The notes under the pieces: model-generated
Databases searched by the model: none
What the model saw: the letters and a program-made list of their open reading frames with translations, nothing else
What the model was told of the DNA's origin: nothing
Position numbers and translations under genes: made by a program
Shown here: positions 1 through 9,866 of the stretch, one piece after another
How the letters are laid out: each line of letters begins with the position of its first letter
How positions within the stretch are numbered: position 1 is the first letter of the stretch
DNA from: Candidatus Woesearchaeota archaeon
GTDB taxonomy: Archaea; Nanobdellota; Nanobdellia; Woesearchaeales; JAGLGH01
DNA: 32,760 bases
NCBI GenBank assembly: GCA_030670545.1
Contig: DAOVBM010000009.1
Coordinates: 1-32,760 of the forward strand
Direction of reading: 5' to 3'

Positions 1-32
1 TCTTAGAAAACTTATGTCCATACAGCCTAAAT

Positions 33-155
33 TCTCTGCGTTTAAGTGCAGAGAGGATCTTTTCCGCAAACTTTATTAAAAATGTCTTTTTCTTTTTCAT
101 TTGGTGAACACCTCGAATGTTCACCCCCACTAAGCCCTATCTTGGGCTTACTGGG
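33..155. other. Cluster of three hairpins in noncoding leader region
   Basis: Three inverted repeats lie in the 275 bases before the first gene. The first has 7-base arms at 33-39 and 48-54. The second has perfect 8-base arms GGTGAACA at 103-110 and TGTTCACC at 118-125. The third has 12-base arms at 126-137 and 144-155 with one mismatch. The last two abut each other. A TATA-like stretch (TTTATTAA, about 72-79) sits about 28 bases before the second hairpin, so a small RNA could start near 103. A T-rich run at 85-102 separates it from the first hairpin and could end an upstream transcript. No known RNA family was recognised. The short reading frame through here shows no protein-like features. 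Confidence 0.4.
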
Positions 156-194
156 TTATATATGTTTCGGAGCATTTCTACGCAGCCGGAAGAA

Positions 195-210
195 CGAAAA
201 GTTTATTAAT
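195..210 (+). promoter_or_regulatory. Archaeal promoter of the LamG/lipoprotein operon
   Basis: A purine-rich BRE-like stretch (CGAAAAG, 195-201) is followed by the TATA box TTTATTAAT (202-210). A start about 25 bases on would leave a leader of roughly 45 bases carrying the GAGGGG ribosome site at 264-269. Confidence 0.5.
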
Positions 211-275
211 ACAACCTTCTCAGGTGAATATATTATGATTATCTTGATGGAAATAAGGAAAATGAGGGGATGGAT

Positions 276-3200
276 ATGAAGAAAAATATAATCATTTTGG
301 GAATAATTGTTGTTCTGATGTCAGGTATTTGTTTTGCAGACAGTTTTGTTAATGATTCTGAAACTAAGTTTGATTTGGGTGTTTATAACTGGACAGCATG
401 GAAGATTAGTGATGTGTTGTTGAGTGGTGAGCTGCCTGATGCTGGTGTGAATAGTGCGGTTGATACTACTGGATTGGTTGGGTTGTGGCATATGAATGAC
501 AAGGTAGAGGATTCTTCTGGAGATAATCATGGTAATGCTCAGGGTGGAGCTGATACTGTTGCTAGACAGATTGGAATGGCTGGGATCTTTGATGGGCTGG
601 ATGATTATGTTGATTGTGGGAATCCGAACAGCCTTCAAATTACAGGAAATTTAACAATCTCGGCATGGATTAAAGCATCAGCTTCAGCAGGAATTCAAGG
701 GTATAAAATAGTAGCTAAAGATGATGTTACAAATCGAGATTATTTTTTAGCTATAAATAGTGCAAATAATCCTTATTTTGGAATATTTAGGTCAAATAGC
801 TTTTATAGTGTGGGAAGTGGGACAACAGATGTAAGTGACGGAGGATGGTACCATCTTGTTGGAGTTAATGATGGAACTGATATAAAAATTTATGTGAATG
901 GAGTTCTTAAGGACACTAATAGTGGTAATGGGGGGGCAATAGATAATGATGCAGTTAATTTAGAAATAGGAAGATTAGGAAGTGGTGTTGCTTATTTCAA
1001 AGGCTCCATCGACGAAGTAGCAATCTACAACCGCGCATTAACTGCTGAAGAAATAAACCAGACATATCAGAGAGGATTGGCTGGCCAGTCTAATGATATC
1101 ACAGATGACAGGGTTGCTTTCTATAAGATGGATGAGCCATCGTGGACAAAAGTCCAGGACACATCAGGCAATGACAATGACGGAACTATAAACGGCCCAG
1201 TATGGGCAACTGGAAAGTTGGATACTGCAATGAGTTTTGATGGTGTGGATGATTATGTTGTAGTTTCTGATCAGAACGAATTTAATGATGATTTTACAAT
1301 AATAACCTGGATAAACACTAAGGGAGGAAGAGGTAATATTGTAGCAAAGCACAAAAGTAGTACTGAAGAAGAATTTTTGTTCCTATTAAATGAAAGTAAT
1401 AATTTACAATTTCTCACACAACCTGCCTGTGGAGGAGGATGGGATTCTTTTGGATCTTCAAGTGTTATTTCAAATAATACCTGGCACCATGTTGCTATTG
1501 TTCTTGATAGAGGGAATCATAAAGAACTTTTCATAGATGGTATTTCTGTTAGTAGCTCAGAAACAGTGACATCCCCACCTGATTGTGGCATTGATACTTA
1601 CATTGGAATAAAAGAACGTGATTATGCAGATCCTTTCAACGGCGCAATAGACGAAGTATCAATCTGGAACAGGAGCCTCTCTGCATCTGAAATCCTAGCC
1701 CACTACAACGCCCAGAAAGACAATTACCCATCATCAGGAGATTATGAAAGCAAAGTGTTTGATGCAATCTCATCTGTATCCTGGCAGAATATTACATTTG
1801 ATTGGAATTTTAATGGAAATCTGGTTGGAAAAGAACTGCCAGATAACCAGGGAATTGAGAGTGGGGAGTATGGTGTGAATATGAGTGGGAATATTCTGCT
1901 TATGCATATGGATGAAACAACAGGTGTAATTGAAGATACTTCAGGGAATGGGAATAATGGGACAGCTGTTGGTGGAGTAACTTTTAATGTTAGTGGGAAA
2001 TTTGATACTGCTTTTGGATTTGATGGGGTTGATGGGTATGTTTATGTAGATAATTTTCCAGAGATTGAATCTATTACAAGTTCCATTAATTTTACTCTTA
2101 GTTTTTGGTTGAAAACAAATCAAAATGGTGACAATTATTCACTTTCACCTATGCTGATTGAAAAAAGAGAAATTGTGTTTTGGGGGGATAGAGTTTTTCA
2201 GTTTAGTTTTAATTCAAATGGAAAAGCAACATTTGGTTTTTCTGAACAGGATACACAAACTCATTATGATGCAGTTTCTTCTAAGATAGTGAATGATAAT
2301 ACATGGCATTTTATTACAGGAAGAAAATCAGGAAATGTTTATGAGATATATGTAGATGGAATCTACGAAAGCTATTTAACTGGACAAGGAGGCCAATCCT
2401 CAAATGACGGTATTACAATTGGGGCGCGTAGGCTTGATACAGGTGTTGGAAGTGCATTTTTCAACGGTTCAATAGACGAAGTAGCAATCTACAACCGCGC
2501 ACTATCACCTGAAGAAATCCTCGACCATTACAAAAGAGGAGCATTGCGGTTGAACATATCAGCCAAATCATGTGATGATGCAAGTTGTTCAGGAGAAACA
2601 ACCTGGGACAAGACATGCACTTCTTCGCCTTGCGATATAAGCACTCTCACAAACAACCAATACATCCAGTACAAAGTAAACATGCAGTCAGACGGCTCTT
2701 CTACTCCTGAACTAAGCAGTGTTAGTGTGTTTTATGGTACTGGTGCTGTAGGCTGCATTGACAACGACAATGACGGCTGGGGAGATACAGGCTCTAACCT
2801 AAGTCTCTGCAATTACACAGCATCTTATGACTGCAATGATGGCAATGCAGATATCAATCCAAATGCTTATGACATCCCTAACAATGGCATAGATGAGGAC
2901 TGTTCTGGCGATGATGCTTATGCTTCCTATGAAGCAAAGGTTTATTTCATGGGCGAAACAGGATTCAGTGGATTGGGATATTACATTGGAGATGATGTAT
3001 ATTATGAAGTCAATTTCTTCAAAAACAATGTATCCAGCGATGAGGATGTAGTTAATATTGTAGTCAACCTTACTGATGTTTGGGGCAATGTATTGAAAAG
3101 CCAGACTATATCAGACATGGAACATTCGAATACAGGCAACTGGACTGGAATGTTTATAACACATGACATAAGCAGCCAGGATGATAATAAGGTTAATCTA

Positions 3201-4052
3201 AAGATATATGTCTACAATTCAGGAGGCACATTGCTTGACTGGAGAACTCATGGTGATGAATGGTTTGTTACAGGAACAGTCCCATCATTCATCTCAACAG
3301 CATATACTTACTTCACAAACGCTATCAGCAACCACACAGTAAAAGATCTCGCTGTAAATAGTTCTGAAGCAAAAATCGACTGGTCAGGGTCAACTCTTGA
3401 CCTGCATGCAAGAGCAGTAGACCTTGACAGTGCAATAACAATAGGCGACAGGTCAGCTTACATTAATTCCACTACATACAGCGAACTGAACAATTCAGCA
3501 ACATTAACATTCTATAACATAAACTGCTCATCTCCTTATGTGTTCTATTCAGAGACAGCCGCAACAAGAGATACGATATTTGCAGAGAACAATCAATGTT
3601 TAGCTCCGCAATGTACAAACATTCAATGTATAGGCACAACATTAACTGTAGATGTCTTATCTTTCTCTGGTTATGCAGCAGAAGCAGATGTAAGCCTTAC
3701 TATTGATGCAGATGATCCTAAGTTTGTAGGCGCTGAAGTGCATTTCACAGCAGATTACAGAAATTTGACTGATGACAGTTTTATCACAGGAGCAACCTGT
3801 ACAATTTATTTCACAGATGGAAACTATCCAATGGATGAAGGAACAATCTACACCTACAATAGGACATTTGTAACAGAAGGATTAAAGGATTACAATGTCA
3901 CATGCAGCAAGGCAGGATTCTCAACATTGACTGCTTTTGACAATGCGACTATTGTGAGCGCTGAGATTCCTGAGTTTTCAATAATGACTTTAGGAATTGG
4001 GTTGATTGTTGTTCTAGCTGGATTATTCATAATAAGAAGGAAAAGGGAGTAA
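276..4052 (+). CDS. Large secreted surface protein with three LamG domains and PEF-CTERM-like anchor
   Basis: An exported surface protein of about 1258 residues. An N-terminal signal peptide (MKKNIIILGIIVVLMSG...) is followed by three concanavalin-type LamG domains, at about residues 65-265, 280-480 and 545-765. Each has the typical LWHM/FYKM-D opening, a FDG-DDYV core and a closing GSIDEVAIYNRAL-like strand. At about 827-872 a Cys/Asp/Asn-rich segment (DNDNDGWGD, CNDGNADINP, DEDCSGDD) matches the MopE-type metal-binding repeat. The C-terminus is IPEFSIMTLG, a hydrophobic stretch and RRKRE, the tripartite layout of PEF-CTERM/archaeosortase substrates. Many N-x-S/T sequons suggest glycosylation. 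The start at 276 is preferred over the ATG at 270 because GAGGGG at 264-269 is correctly spaced from it. LamG domains usually bind glycans, so adhesion to a host or matrix is inferred. DNA repeats at domain boundaries point to module shuffling. Confidence 0.9.
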   Translation: MKKNIIILGIIVVLMSGICFADSFVNDSETKFDLGVYNWTAWKISDVLLSGELPDAGVNSAVDTTGLVGLWHMNDKVEDSSGDNHGNAQGGADTVARQIGMAGIFDGLDDYVDCGNPNSLQITGNLTISAWIKASASAGIQGYKIVAKDDVTNRDYFLAINSANNPYFGIFRSNSFYSVGSGTTDVSDGGWYHLVGVNDGTDIKIYVNGVLKDTNSGNGGAIDNDAVNLEIGRLGSGVAYFKGSIDEVAIYNRALTAEEINQTYQRGLAGQSNDITDDRVAFYKMDEPSWTKVQDTSGNDNDGTINGPVWATGKLDTAMSFDGVDDYVVVSDQNEFNDDFTIITWINTKGGRGNIVAKHKSSTEEEFLFLLNESNNLQFLTQPACGGGWDSFGSSSVISNNTWHHVAIVLDRGNHKELFIDGISVSSSETVTSPPDCGIDTYIGIKERDYADPFNGAIDEVSIWNRSLSASEILAHYNAQKDNYPSSGDYESKVFDAISSVSWQNITFDWNFNGNLVGKELPDNQGIESGEYGVNMSGNILLMHMDETTGVIEDTSGNGNNGTAVGGVTFNVSGKFDTAFGFDGVDGYVYVDNFPEIESITSSINFTLSFWLKTNQNGDNYSLSPMLIEKREIVFWGDRVFQFSFNSNGKATFGFSEQDTQTHYDAVSSKIVNDNTWHFITGRKSGNVYEIYVDGIYESYLTGQGGQSSNDGITIGARRLDTGVGSAFFNGSIDEVAIYNRALSPEEILDHYKRGALRLNISAKSCDDASCSGETTWDKTCTSSPCDISTLTNNQYIQYKVNMQSDGSSTPELSSVSVFYGTGAVGCIDNDNDGWGDTGSNLSLCNYTASYDCNDGNADINPNAYDIPNNGIDEDCSGDDAYASYEAKVYFMGETGFSGLGYYIGDDVYYEVNFFKNNVSSDEDVVNIVVNLTDVWGNVLKSQTISDMEHSNTGNWTGMFITHDISSQDDNKVNLKIYVYNSGGTLLDWRTHGDEWFVTGTVPSFISTAYTYFTNAISNHTVKDLAVNSSEAKIDWSGSTLDLHARAVDLDSAITIGDRSAYINSTTYSELNNSATLTFYNINCSSPYVFYSETAATRDTIFAENNQCLAPQCTNIQCIGTTLTVDVLSFSGYAAEADVSLTIDADDPKFVGAEVHFTADYRNLTDDSFITGATCTIYFTDGNYPMDEGTIYTYNRTFVTEGLKDYNVTCSKAGFSTLTAFDNATIVSAEIPEFSIMTLGIGLIVVLAGLFIIRRKRE

Positions 4053-4055
4053 ATT

Positions 4056-4403
4056 ATGATAATCTACAAAATAGCAATAATACTCGTATGCATAATAGCT
4101 ATCCTAATAGCAGGATGCGCAAAAGAATCAATACAAGAAGACAGCATGATAGGTGGAGGCCAGATACAGATAGACTGCAATGATGACAGTGATTGTATAA
4201 GGGGTGGCTGCTCAGGGACAGTATGCCAGCCAAAAGACAAAGAGCCTATAATGACAACATGTGAGTACAAGGCAGAGTACTCTTGTTATAGACAGATAGA
4301 ATGCGCATGCATCAACAACAGGTGCGCATGGGAAAAGACCAACGCATTTGATAAGTGCGTGGAAGAAGCAAGAGAAAAGTCATCAACTGCGCCAATTGTA
4401 TAA
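4056..4403 (+). CDS. Cysteine-rich lipoprotein (eight-cysteine-cluster type)
   Basis: A 115-residue protein with a hydrophobic N-terminus ending in the lipobox LIAGC (Cys 21), which predicts a membrane-anchored lipoprotein. The mature part has about ten cysteines in short spacings (CNDDSDC, CSGTVC, CEYKAEYSC, CACINNRC). This pattern resembles the eight-cysteine-cluster domain of bacterial secreted proteins and suggests disulfides outside the cell. It starts three bases after the LamG gene stops, with a GGGAG ribosome site inside the end of that gene, so the two are co-transcribed and may work together at the surface. It ends back to back with the convergent methyltransferase gene. Its biochemical function is unknown. 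Confidence 0.7.
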   Translation: MIIYKIAIILVCIIAILIAGCAKESIQEDSMIGGGQIQIDCNDDSDCIRGGCSGTVCQPKDKEPIMTTCEYKAEYSCYRQIECACINNRCAWEKTNAFDKCVEEAREKSSTAPIV

Positions 4404-5552
4404 TCATTTACTTTTTTTTTCAAATATTATCACAACTTCCTTTTGCTTGCCATGGAAGATATCCATTTTAGAAACAATATTGAAATCATGAATTTCTGCA
4501 GACTTCTTAAGAATCTCATCAATTCTTCCTTCTGTAGATAATAATACTATCCTCCCATCATTTTTAAGGATATATTTTGCCTGGTAAAAGAATTCATTGA
4601 ACATTTTCTCAAGTTCTTTAATAGACACAAGTTTTGACATCTGGGGAGGATAACTTACAATCTTGTCCACTGAATGCTCTTTGAACTTTGTATCAAGCCA
4701 TTCTATATCCTGTCTGCTAAAATCAATAAGCTTGTTGACTCCTGCAATCTTTGCGTTCTTTTCTGCTGATCTTATATGGCGCATCTGGTTGTCAGATGAA
4801 TGGATTTTTGCCTTAATCTTATCCTTTATTTTTGAATCATCTTTGCCAAAATCAAATTCTATGAACTTGAGGAATGCAAACTTATCTTTATTAAAGAAAT
4901 GAATAGGCCTTTGTGAAAGGAGATGCGCTGCTTCTATTGCGATTGTCCCGCACCCGCAAAAAGGGTCAAGGATGGTATCATTTTGTTCTATATTCGCAAT
5001 CCTCAGTATTGCATAAGCAATGCCTGCCTTTAGCGCAGAAGAATGACAGAATATTCTGTAATCTCTCTTGCTTAAGTCTGCGCCTGAAAAATCTATACAA
5101 ATAGAAAATGATTTTTCTGAAATTATGCCAATAAAAGTCATATCTGGATTGTCAAGATCAACCTTTGGGGTGAACCCAAGATTGTGTTCAGCATTCTCTA
5201 TTATCTTTTCGCCGATAAATGCTTCAATCTCAGCGTGGTCTGCTTTAACATCACACAACAAAGTGCACCTTGCTGCAAAAGACTTTTCCTTATCAAGCCA
5301 TCCTGATAAATCGCATCTCTTTATCGTTTCAGTAATCTTGATTTTATCAAAACCTTTAGCATCAGTTTCACCAGCAGCTGCGCAGACCTTTATGAAAGAC
5401 TGGCTAAGATAACAGAGCCTGCATATATCTTCCTTATCCGCTTCAAATATCACAAGGCTATCTTTTGTTTCTGCCTTTTTTACTATTATCTCTGATATCT
5501 CCTTTGCGGCAATATCTTCCATTCCTTTGAATGTCAATCCAATCGCTTTCAT
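4404..5552 (-). CDS. THUMP-domain RNA methyltransferase, Trm14/TrmG10-like, with atypical motif IV
   Basis: A 382-residue protein with an N-terminal ferredoxin-like/THUMP region (about 1-160) and a C-terminal SAM-dependent Rossmann methyltransferase domain. The SAM-binding motif DPFCGCGTIAIEA lies at about 194-206. Family members methylate guanine N2 in tRNA or rRNA. The normal catalytic motif N/D-P-P-F/Y/W is here S300-Y301-P302-P303-Q304: the acidic or amide residue before the prolines and the aromatic after them are both replaced. It may therefore modify RNA differently or be a non-catalytic binder. It ends directly against the convergent lipoprotein gene and lies 42 bases beyond the gyrA stop on the same strand, so it may be read as the distal gene after gyrA. 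Exact substrate unknown. Confidence 0.75.
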   Translation of the reverse strand: MKAIGLTFKGMEDIAAKEISEIIVKKAETKDSLVIFEADKEDICRLCYLSQSFIKVCAAAGETDAKGFDKIKITETIKRCDLSGWLDKEKSFAARCTLLCDVKADHAEIEAFIGEKIIENAEHNLGFTPKVDLDNPDMTFIGIISEKSFSICIDFSGADLSKRDYRIFCHSSALKAGIAYAILRIANIEQNDTILDPFCGCGTIAIEAAHLLSQRPIHFFNKDKFAFLKFIEFDFGKDDSKIKDKIKAKIHSSDNQMRHIRSAEKNAKIAGVNKLIDFSRQDIEWLDTKFKEHSVDKIVSYPPQMSKLVSIKELEKMFNEFFYQAKYILKNDGRIVLLSTEGRIDEILKKSAEIHDFNIVSKMDIFHGKQKEVVIIFEKKSK

Positions 5553-5594
5553 GGTATTGAAGAATTAGGTTTAGTATTAAAAACTAATGGTAAA

Positions 5595-8165
5595 TCACTG
5601 TTCTTTTGTTGCTTCTTCATTTGGGCTGGATTCGCTCCCAGTCTCCACACTTTCAATATCTTTATTTCCCTCTGGGTTCTTTTTCTCATCACTGCTGTCC
5701 TCATCAACTACTTCTTCTCCATTCACAATCTTTGCAGCTGCAACAAGTTTGTCTCCAGAAGCAAGGTTCATCAGCTTTACTCCCATAGTATTCCTCCCTA
5801 TTATCGATATCCCGCTAGCCTTTGTCCTGATTGCAATCCCATCCTTGCTCATGAACAATAATCCAGTATCATCTGTTACTGCTTTTACTACGACAACATT
5901 TCCGTTTCTTGAGTTTGTTATGATGTTCCTGACACCCAACCCTCCTCTTTTTATGAGCCTGTAATCGCTTACCCTTGTGCGTTTTCCAAAACCGTTCTCA
6001 GTTACAGTAAGAATTGTCATATCATCTGCTGCCTTGACCATATCAACAACTTCATCCCCTTTCCTGAGGGATATTCCTCTTACTCCCATTGCTGTGCGCC
6101 CCATCTGCCTTACATCAGATTCATTGAATTTCACTGCGCTGCCCAGCTTAGTGGCCATCAATATCTGCTGATTGCCGTCAGTCAGAATAGTGTTGATCAG
6201 CTCATCCCCCTCTCTCAGGTCAATGGCCTGTATTCCCCCTTTCCTTGGCCTTGAAAACTCTTTTATCGCAGTCTTCTTTATCTTTCCTTTTCTTGTACAC
6301 ATCACCACAAAGCTGCTTTTAAACTCCTTCACTCTCACAAACGCATTCACTTTCTCTCCTTCAGATAATTCCACCATGTTAACTAAAGGCGTGCCTTTTG
6401 CAAGCCTGCCTGCTTCAGGAATCCTGTAGACCTTGAGCCATTTTACTTTGCCTAGGTTTGTGAAGAACAGGATATAATCATGTGTATTAGCAATAAACAC
6501 CTCCTCTACAAAATCCTCTTCTTTTTTAGAAGTTGCGATTATGCCTCTTCCTCCCCTTCTCTGTTCCCTGTAAGTATCAATAGTGAGCCTTTTGACATAG
6601 CCTGCATGAGTTATTGTCACTACCATATCCTCTGGTTTTATCAGGTCTTCGATATCTATGTCTTCATCCTCGAAATCCAGATTGATTGTTGTCCTTCGCT
6701 CATCTCCGTATGAGTCAATAATCTCCTGCGTCTCCTGCTTGATTATGTTAAAGATTTCCTGTTCAGATGCAAGGATTGATTTCAGTTTTTGGATAATGAT
6801 ATTCAGTTCCCCATGCTCATCCTTGATTTTCTGCTGTTCAAGTGATGCAAGCTTCTGGAGTTTCATCTCGAGTATGGCTTTTGACTGCTCTGCTGAAAGG
6901 CTATAATCTTTCATAAGGACAGCTTTTGCCTCTTCTACATTCTTTGAAGCCTTTATCTTTGCAATTACCTTATCAATATGATCCAGAGCTGTAATCAGCC
7001 CTTCCAGTATATGCGCCCTTGCCTCAGCCTTTTTGAGATCAAATTCTGTCCTTCTCCTTATAACAACCTGCCTGTGCTTTATGAACTCCTGTATCATTGA
7101 TTTAAGGCTAAGCACAACAGGCTTATTGTCAACAAGCGAAAGCATGATTATTCCAAAAGTGGTCTGCATCCTGGAATATTTGTAAAGCTGGTTAAGCACA
7201 ATCTCTGCATTTGCTCCCATCTTTAGTTCAATCACTATGCGCATGCCTTCCCTGTCTGATTCATCCCTCAGGTCGCTTATGCCTGTTACTCTCTTATCTC
7301 TTACAAGAGCAGCAATTTCTTCTATAAGCATGGACTTATTCACCATATATGGAATCTCTGTAATAATTATCCTTTCTCTCTTCCCTTTTTCCTCAGTATC
7401 TGCACGTCCCCTGACAATAACCTTTCCCCTGCCGTTTTCATAAGCGCACCTTATTCCATTTGTGCCACAGATTATGCCTCCTGTAGGAAAATCAGGGCCT
7501 TTGATATATTCCATCAACCCTCCTGTAGATATGTCTGGATTATCAATTGTAGCAATTACAGCATTTCCAACTTCTGAAAGATTTTGAGGTGGAATGTTTG
7601 TAGCCATGCCTACAGCAATTCCGCTGCTGCCGTTAATGAGAAGATTTGGGATCTTTGCAGGGAGCACTGACGGCTCTTTTAGGCTGCCGTCAAAATTGTC
7701 AACAAATTTAACAGTATCCTTATCAATATCCTGCAGCATTTCTCCGGCTATTTTTTGGAGGCGCGCTTCAGTATATCTCATAGCTGCCGCCGAATCACCA
7801 TCAATACTGCCAAAGTTTCCCTGACCATTAATCAGGGGATATCTTAATGAGAAAGGCTGGACCATACGCACCATTGAATCATATACTGCTGTATCCCCGT
7901 GAGGGTGATATTTTCCAAGGCATTCTCCCACAATCCTTGCTGATTTCTTATAAGGCTTGTTAAAGAACATGCCCATCTCGTTCATTGCATAAAGTATTCT
8001 TCTGTGCACAGGCTTGAGGCCGTCACGGACATCAGGCAGCGCCCTTCCTACAATGACTGACATGGAATAATCAAGATATGATGATTTCATCTCTTTTTCT
8101 ATCTCTCTTGAGATGATTCTTTCCTCTTTCTTCTCTTCATTTGGTTGTTTTGTTTCTTCTTCCAT
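5595..8165 (-). CDS. gyrA: DNA gyrase subunit A
   Basis: An 856-residue type IIA topoisomerase subunit of full length. The breakage-reunion domain covers about 20-520. The catalytic tyrosine is Y131 in [11 protein letters not shown], after the [15 protein letters not shown] and KYHPHGD motifs. The C-terminal domain carries the complete GyrA box QRRGGRG (about residue 555) and the repeated blades of the DNA-wrapping beta-pinwheel, so this is gyrase rather than topoisomerase IV. With GyrB it introduces negative supercoils using ATP. No gyrB lies in this window. The C-terminal tail is acidic and low in complexity. A weak TATA-like element AACCTATAAG on the minus strand (8201-8210) may drive it. 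Gyrase genes in archaea derive from bacteria by old transfer. Confidence 0.97.
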   Translation of the reverse strand: MEEETKQPNEEKKEERIISREIEKEMKSSYLDYSMSVIVGRALPDVRDGLKPVHRRILYAMNEMGMFFNKPYKKSARIVGECLGKYHPHGDTAVYDSMVRMVQPFSLRYPLINGQGNFGSIDGDSAAAMRYTEARLQKIAGEMLQDIDKDTVKFVDNFDGSLKEPSVLPAKIPNLLINGSSGIAVGMATNIPPQNLSEVGNAVIATIDNPDISTGGLMEYIKGPDFPTGGIICGTNGIRCAYENGRGKVIVRGRADTEEKGKRERIIITEIPYMVNKSMLIEEIAALVRDKRVTGISDLRDESDREGMRIVIELKMGANAEIVLNQLYKYSRMQTTFGIIMLSLVDNKPVVLSLKSMIQEFIKHRQVVIRRRTEFDLKKAEARAHILEGLITALDHIDKVIAKIKASKNVEEAKAVLMKDYSLSAEQSKAILEMKLQKLASLEQQKIKDEHGELNIIIQKLKSILASEQEIFNIIKQETQEIIDSYGDERRTTINLDFEDEDIDIEDLIKPEDMVVTITHAGYVKRLTIDTYREQRRGGRGIIATSKKEEDFVEEVFIANTHDYILFFTNLGKVKWLKVYRIPEAGRLAKGTPLVNMVELSEGEKVNAFVRVKEFKSSFVVMCTRKGKIKKTAIKEFSRPRKGGIQAIDLREGDELINTILTDGNQQILMATKLGSAVKFNESDVRQMGRTAMGVRGISLRKGDEVVDMVKAADDMTILTVTENGFGKRTRVSDYRLIKRGGLGVRNIITNSRNGNVVVVKAVTDDTGLLFMSKDGIAIRTKASGISIIGRNTMGVKLMNLASGDKLVAAAKIVNGEEVVDEDSSDEKKNPEGNKDIESVETGSESSPNEEATKEQ

Positions 8166-8278
8166 ATTTTCAAGGATAATAGTATTTAGCGACGATAATT
8201 CTTATAGGTTTAGAATAAGCATGGGTTTATAAGGGTTTTGGTTTATAATAACTCTTGAAAATGCGGTTTTTGGGCATT

Positions 8279-8425
8279 TCAAAGGTTCTGTGAAATCCTA
8301 TTATCTTTTACCTTAAATGACTTTCCGCAATAGACGCATCTTTTTCTTTTGCCTGTAAGGTAAATGTCTGTTGTCTGGTATTTCATCTTATTGCCGCATT
8401 TGGGGCATTTTAGAACAAGCATCAT
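8279..8425 (-). CDS. Small zinc-ribbon protein (48 residues)
   Basis: A short gene whose start overlaps the scpB stop by four bases (ATGA, 8422-8425), the usual sign of translational coupling. The 48-residue product begins MMLVLKCPKCG and carries a second pair, CVYCG, followed by KSFKV. The two CxxC knuckles about 20 residues apart make a single zinc ribbon. Such proteins bind nucleic acid or protein partners. Nothing more specific can be read. The tight overlap and intact four-cysteine pattern argue that it is real despite its length. Confidence 0.75.
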   Translation of the reverse strand: MMLVLKCPKCGNKMKYQTTDIYLTGKRKRCVYCGKSFKVKDNRISQNL

Positions 8426-9852
8426 TTTTCAGAATCTTCCTTCTTTTCTTTTTCAAAAGTGTCCATCGGAGGCAGCCCAGCAGTTTTTTCATCTTCAGGA
8501 AGCGCTTCCTCTCTCTTCTCTTTAATTATTTCTTCCTCATCTCTTTCTTTCTCATCTTCTTCTTCCTCTTTTTCAGTTTCTTCTTTGACATGCGGCGCAG
8601 GCACATTTATCTTTTCTTCTTCTGTTCCTTCTATCTCTGCTTTCTTTTCTTTTTTAGGATGCAGCATCTCTTCAACTCTTTCTTCAGCTTTTTTTTCCAT
8701 AATCTCTGCAACCTCTTTTGAGAATCCCTGACCAAACTCTGGCTTTTTTTCAGGCTTAAGCTGCTCCTTCTGTACCCTTATCTCGTCTTCAATCTCTTCT
8801 TCCAGAGGTTTTTCCTCTGCGCCAACTATAGTCTTATCTTCTGCCGGCTCTTCTTCTGCTCCTTCCTCTAATGCTTCTTCTTTAGCATCTGCTCTTTGTT
8901 CAGCACCTGGCTCTTTCTCTCCAAAGACTTCAAGCTTACCGATATGCTCTGGCTTTTTTTTCTTTTTCATCTGCTCTTCGATGTCAGGTATAGCTTCATC
9001 CACAACATTAAGCTCTCCAAGCTTTTCCTCAACTTCTTTTATCTCTGGCTTTTCCTCAACAACTTCAACTTTCCCGCTTGGGATGCCTTCATAAACTTCT
9101 AATCTTTTTCTTCCTTCACTGGTTTCCTTTTCTTCACTTTCCTTAAATAATTCCAGCTTTTTCTTATACCCCTTATCATCGATAAGGTCAATCTCAATCT
9201 GGTCAAGATCAGGCTCCATAGCCCCATATTCCTTCTTCTCCTCTTCACTCTTTTTCTTCATCTCCTCAACCTTTTTTTTCTGTTCCTCTATAATCTGCCT
9301 GACATCTTCTTCTTTATCTTCTATATCTTTCTCAAGCTGCTCAAAATCCTTGAACTGCTCTTTAATCTTCTCAGGAGGAAGGTCAAAATAATCAAAGAAC
9401 TTATTGGTCAGCTTTATTACTTTTGTCCTGCCGTATTTCTGGCGCATGATATATCCTGCTTTCTCAAGCTCTCTGAGATGGTCATATGCCTTGTTTGATC
9501 TCACCTTGATCAGGTCAGACTGCTTGATAGGATATTTATAAGCTATATACGCAAGGGTTTCTATGACGCTTTTCGTCAACTCTGTCTTTGTGACAATTTT
9601 TTTTATAAGAGGTATTAGGTGGGACTTTACAGTGAGTTTCCAGTATTCTGCGCCTTCTTCTTCAATGCTTTCTATAATAAGAGAAGTGTTCTTAGAATCA
9701 TACTCTTTCTTCAGCTCTTCAAGCGAGGCTTTTAGTTCATCCTTGTCCCTTATCCTCGTAAGCCTTGAAAGATCTTCCAGAGAAAGTCTTTTGCCTGCAG
9801 CAAACAGGATAGCTTCAAGCTTCTTCTTGTATTTATCTAGCTTTTCTTCCAT
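8422..9852 (-). CDS. scpB: ScpB-like chromosome segregation protein with long charged tail
   Basis: A 476-residue protein. The first ~175 residues match ScpB, with two winged-helix domains: KLEAILFAAGKRLSLEDLSRL opens the first, and IETLAYIAYKYPIKQSDL with LRELEKAGYI forms the second. ScpB dimers bridge ScpA and SMC in the bacterial/archaeal condensin. The remaining ~300 residues are almost entirely Glu/Lys-rich and low in complexity, with likely coiled coil at about 170-215 and disorder beyond. Ordinary ScpB proteins are about 180-280 residues, so the tail is unusual. It lies 14 bases downstream of the 197-residue gene and overlaps the zinc-ribbon gene, giving a three-gene operon. No SMC or ScpA was recognised nearby. 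Confidence 0.82.
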   Translation of the reverse strand: MEEKLDKYKKKLEAILFAAGKRLSLEDLSRLTRIRDKDELKASLEELKKEYDSKNTSLIIESIEEEGAEYWKLTVKSHLIPLIKKIVTKTELTKSVIETLAYIAYKYPIKQSDLIKVRSNKAYDHLRELEKAGYIMRQKYGRTKVIKLTNKFFDYFDLPPEKIKEQFKDFEQLEKDIEDKEEDVRQIIEEQKKKVEEMKKKSEEEKKEYGAMEPDLDQIEIDLIDDKGYKKKLELFKESEEKETSEGRKRLEVYEGIPSGKVEVVEEKPEIKEVEEKLGELNVVDEAIPDIEEQMKKKKKPEHIGKLEVFGEKEPGAEQRADAKEEALEEGAEEEPAEDKTIVGAEEKPLEEEIEDEIRVQKEQLKPEKKPEFGQGFSKEVAEIMEKKAEERVEEMLHPKKEKKAEIEGTEEEKINVPAPHVKEETEKEEEEDEKERDEEEIIKEKREEALPEDEKTAGLPPMDTFEKEKKEDSEK

Positions 9853-9866
9853 CTTAGCTTCATAAC

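Noticed and set aside
103-155. 5S rRNA fragment
   Set aside because: TAAGCCC and TACTGGG recall 5S, but they pair with each other in a simple hairpin and the rest of the molecule is missing.
46-279. 77-residue reading frame before the LamG gene
   Set aside because: It runs through hairpins and the LamG promoter, shows no protein-like composition and has no ribosome site.
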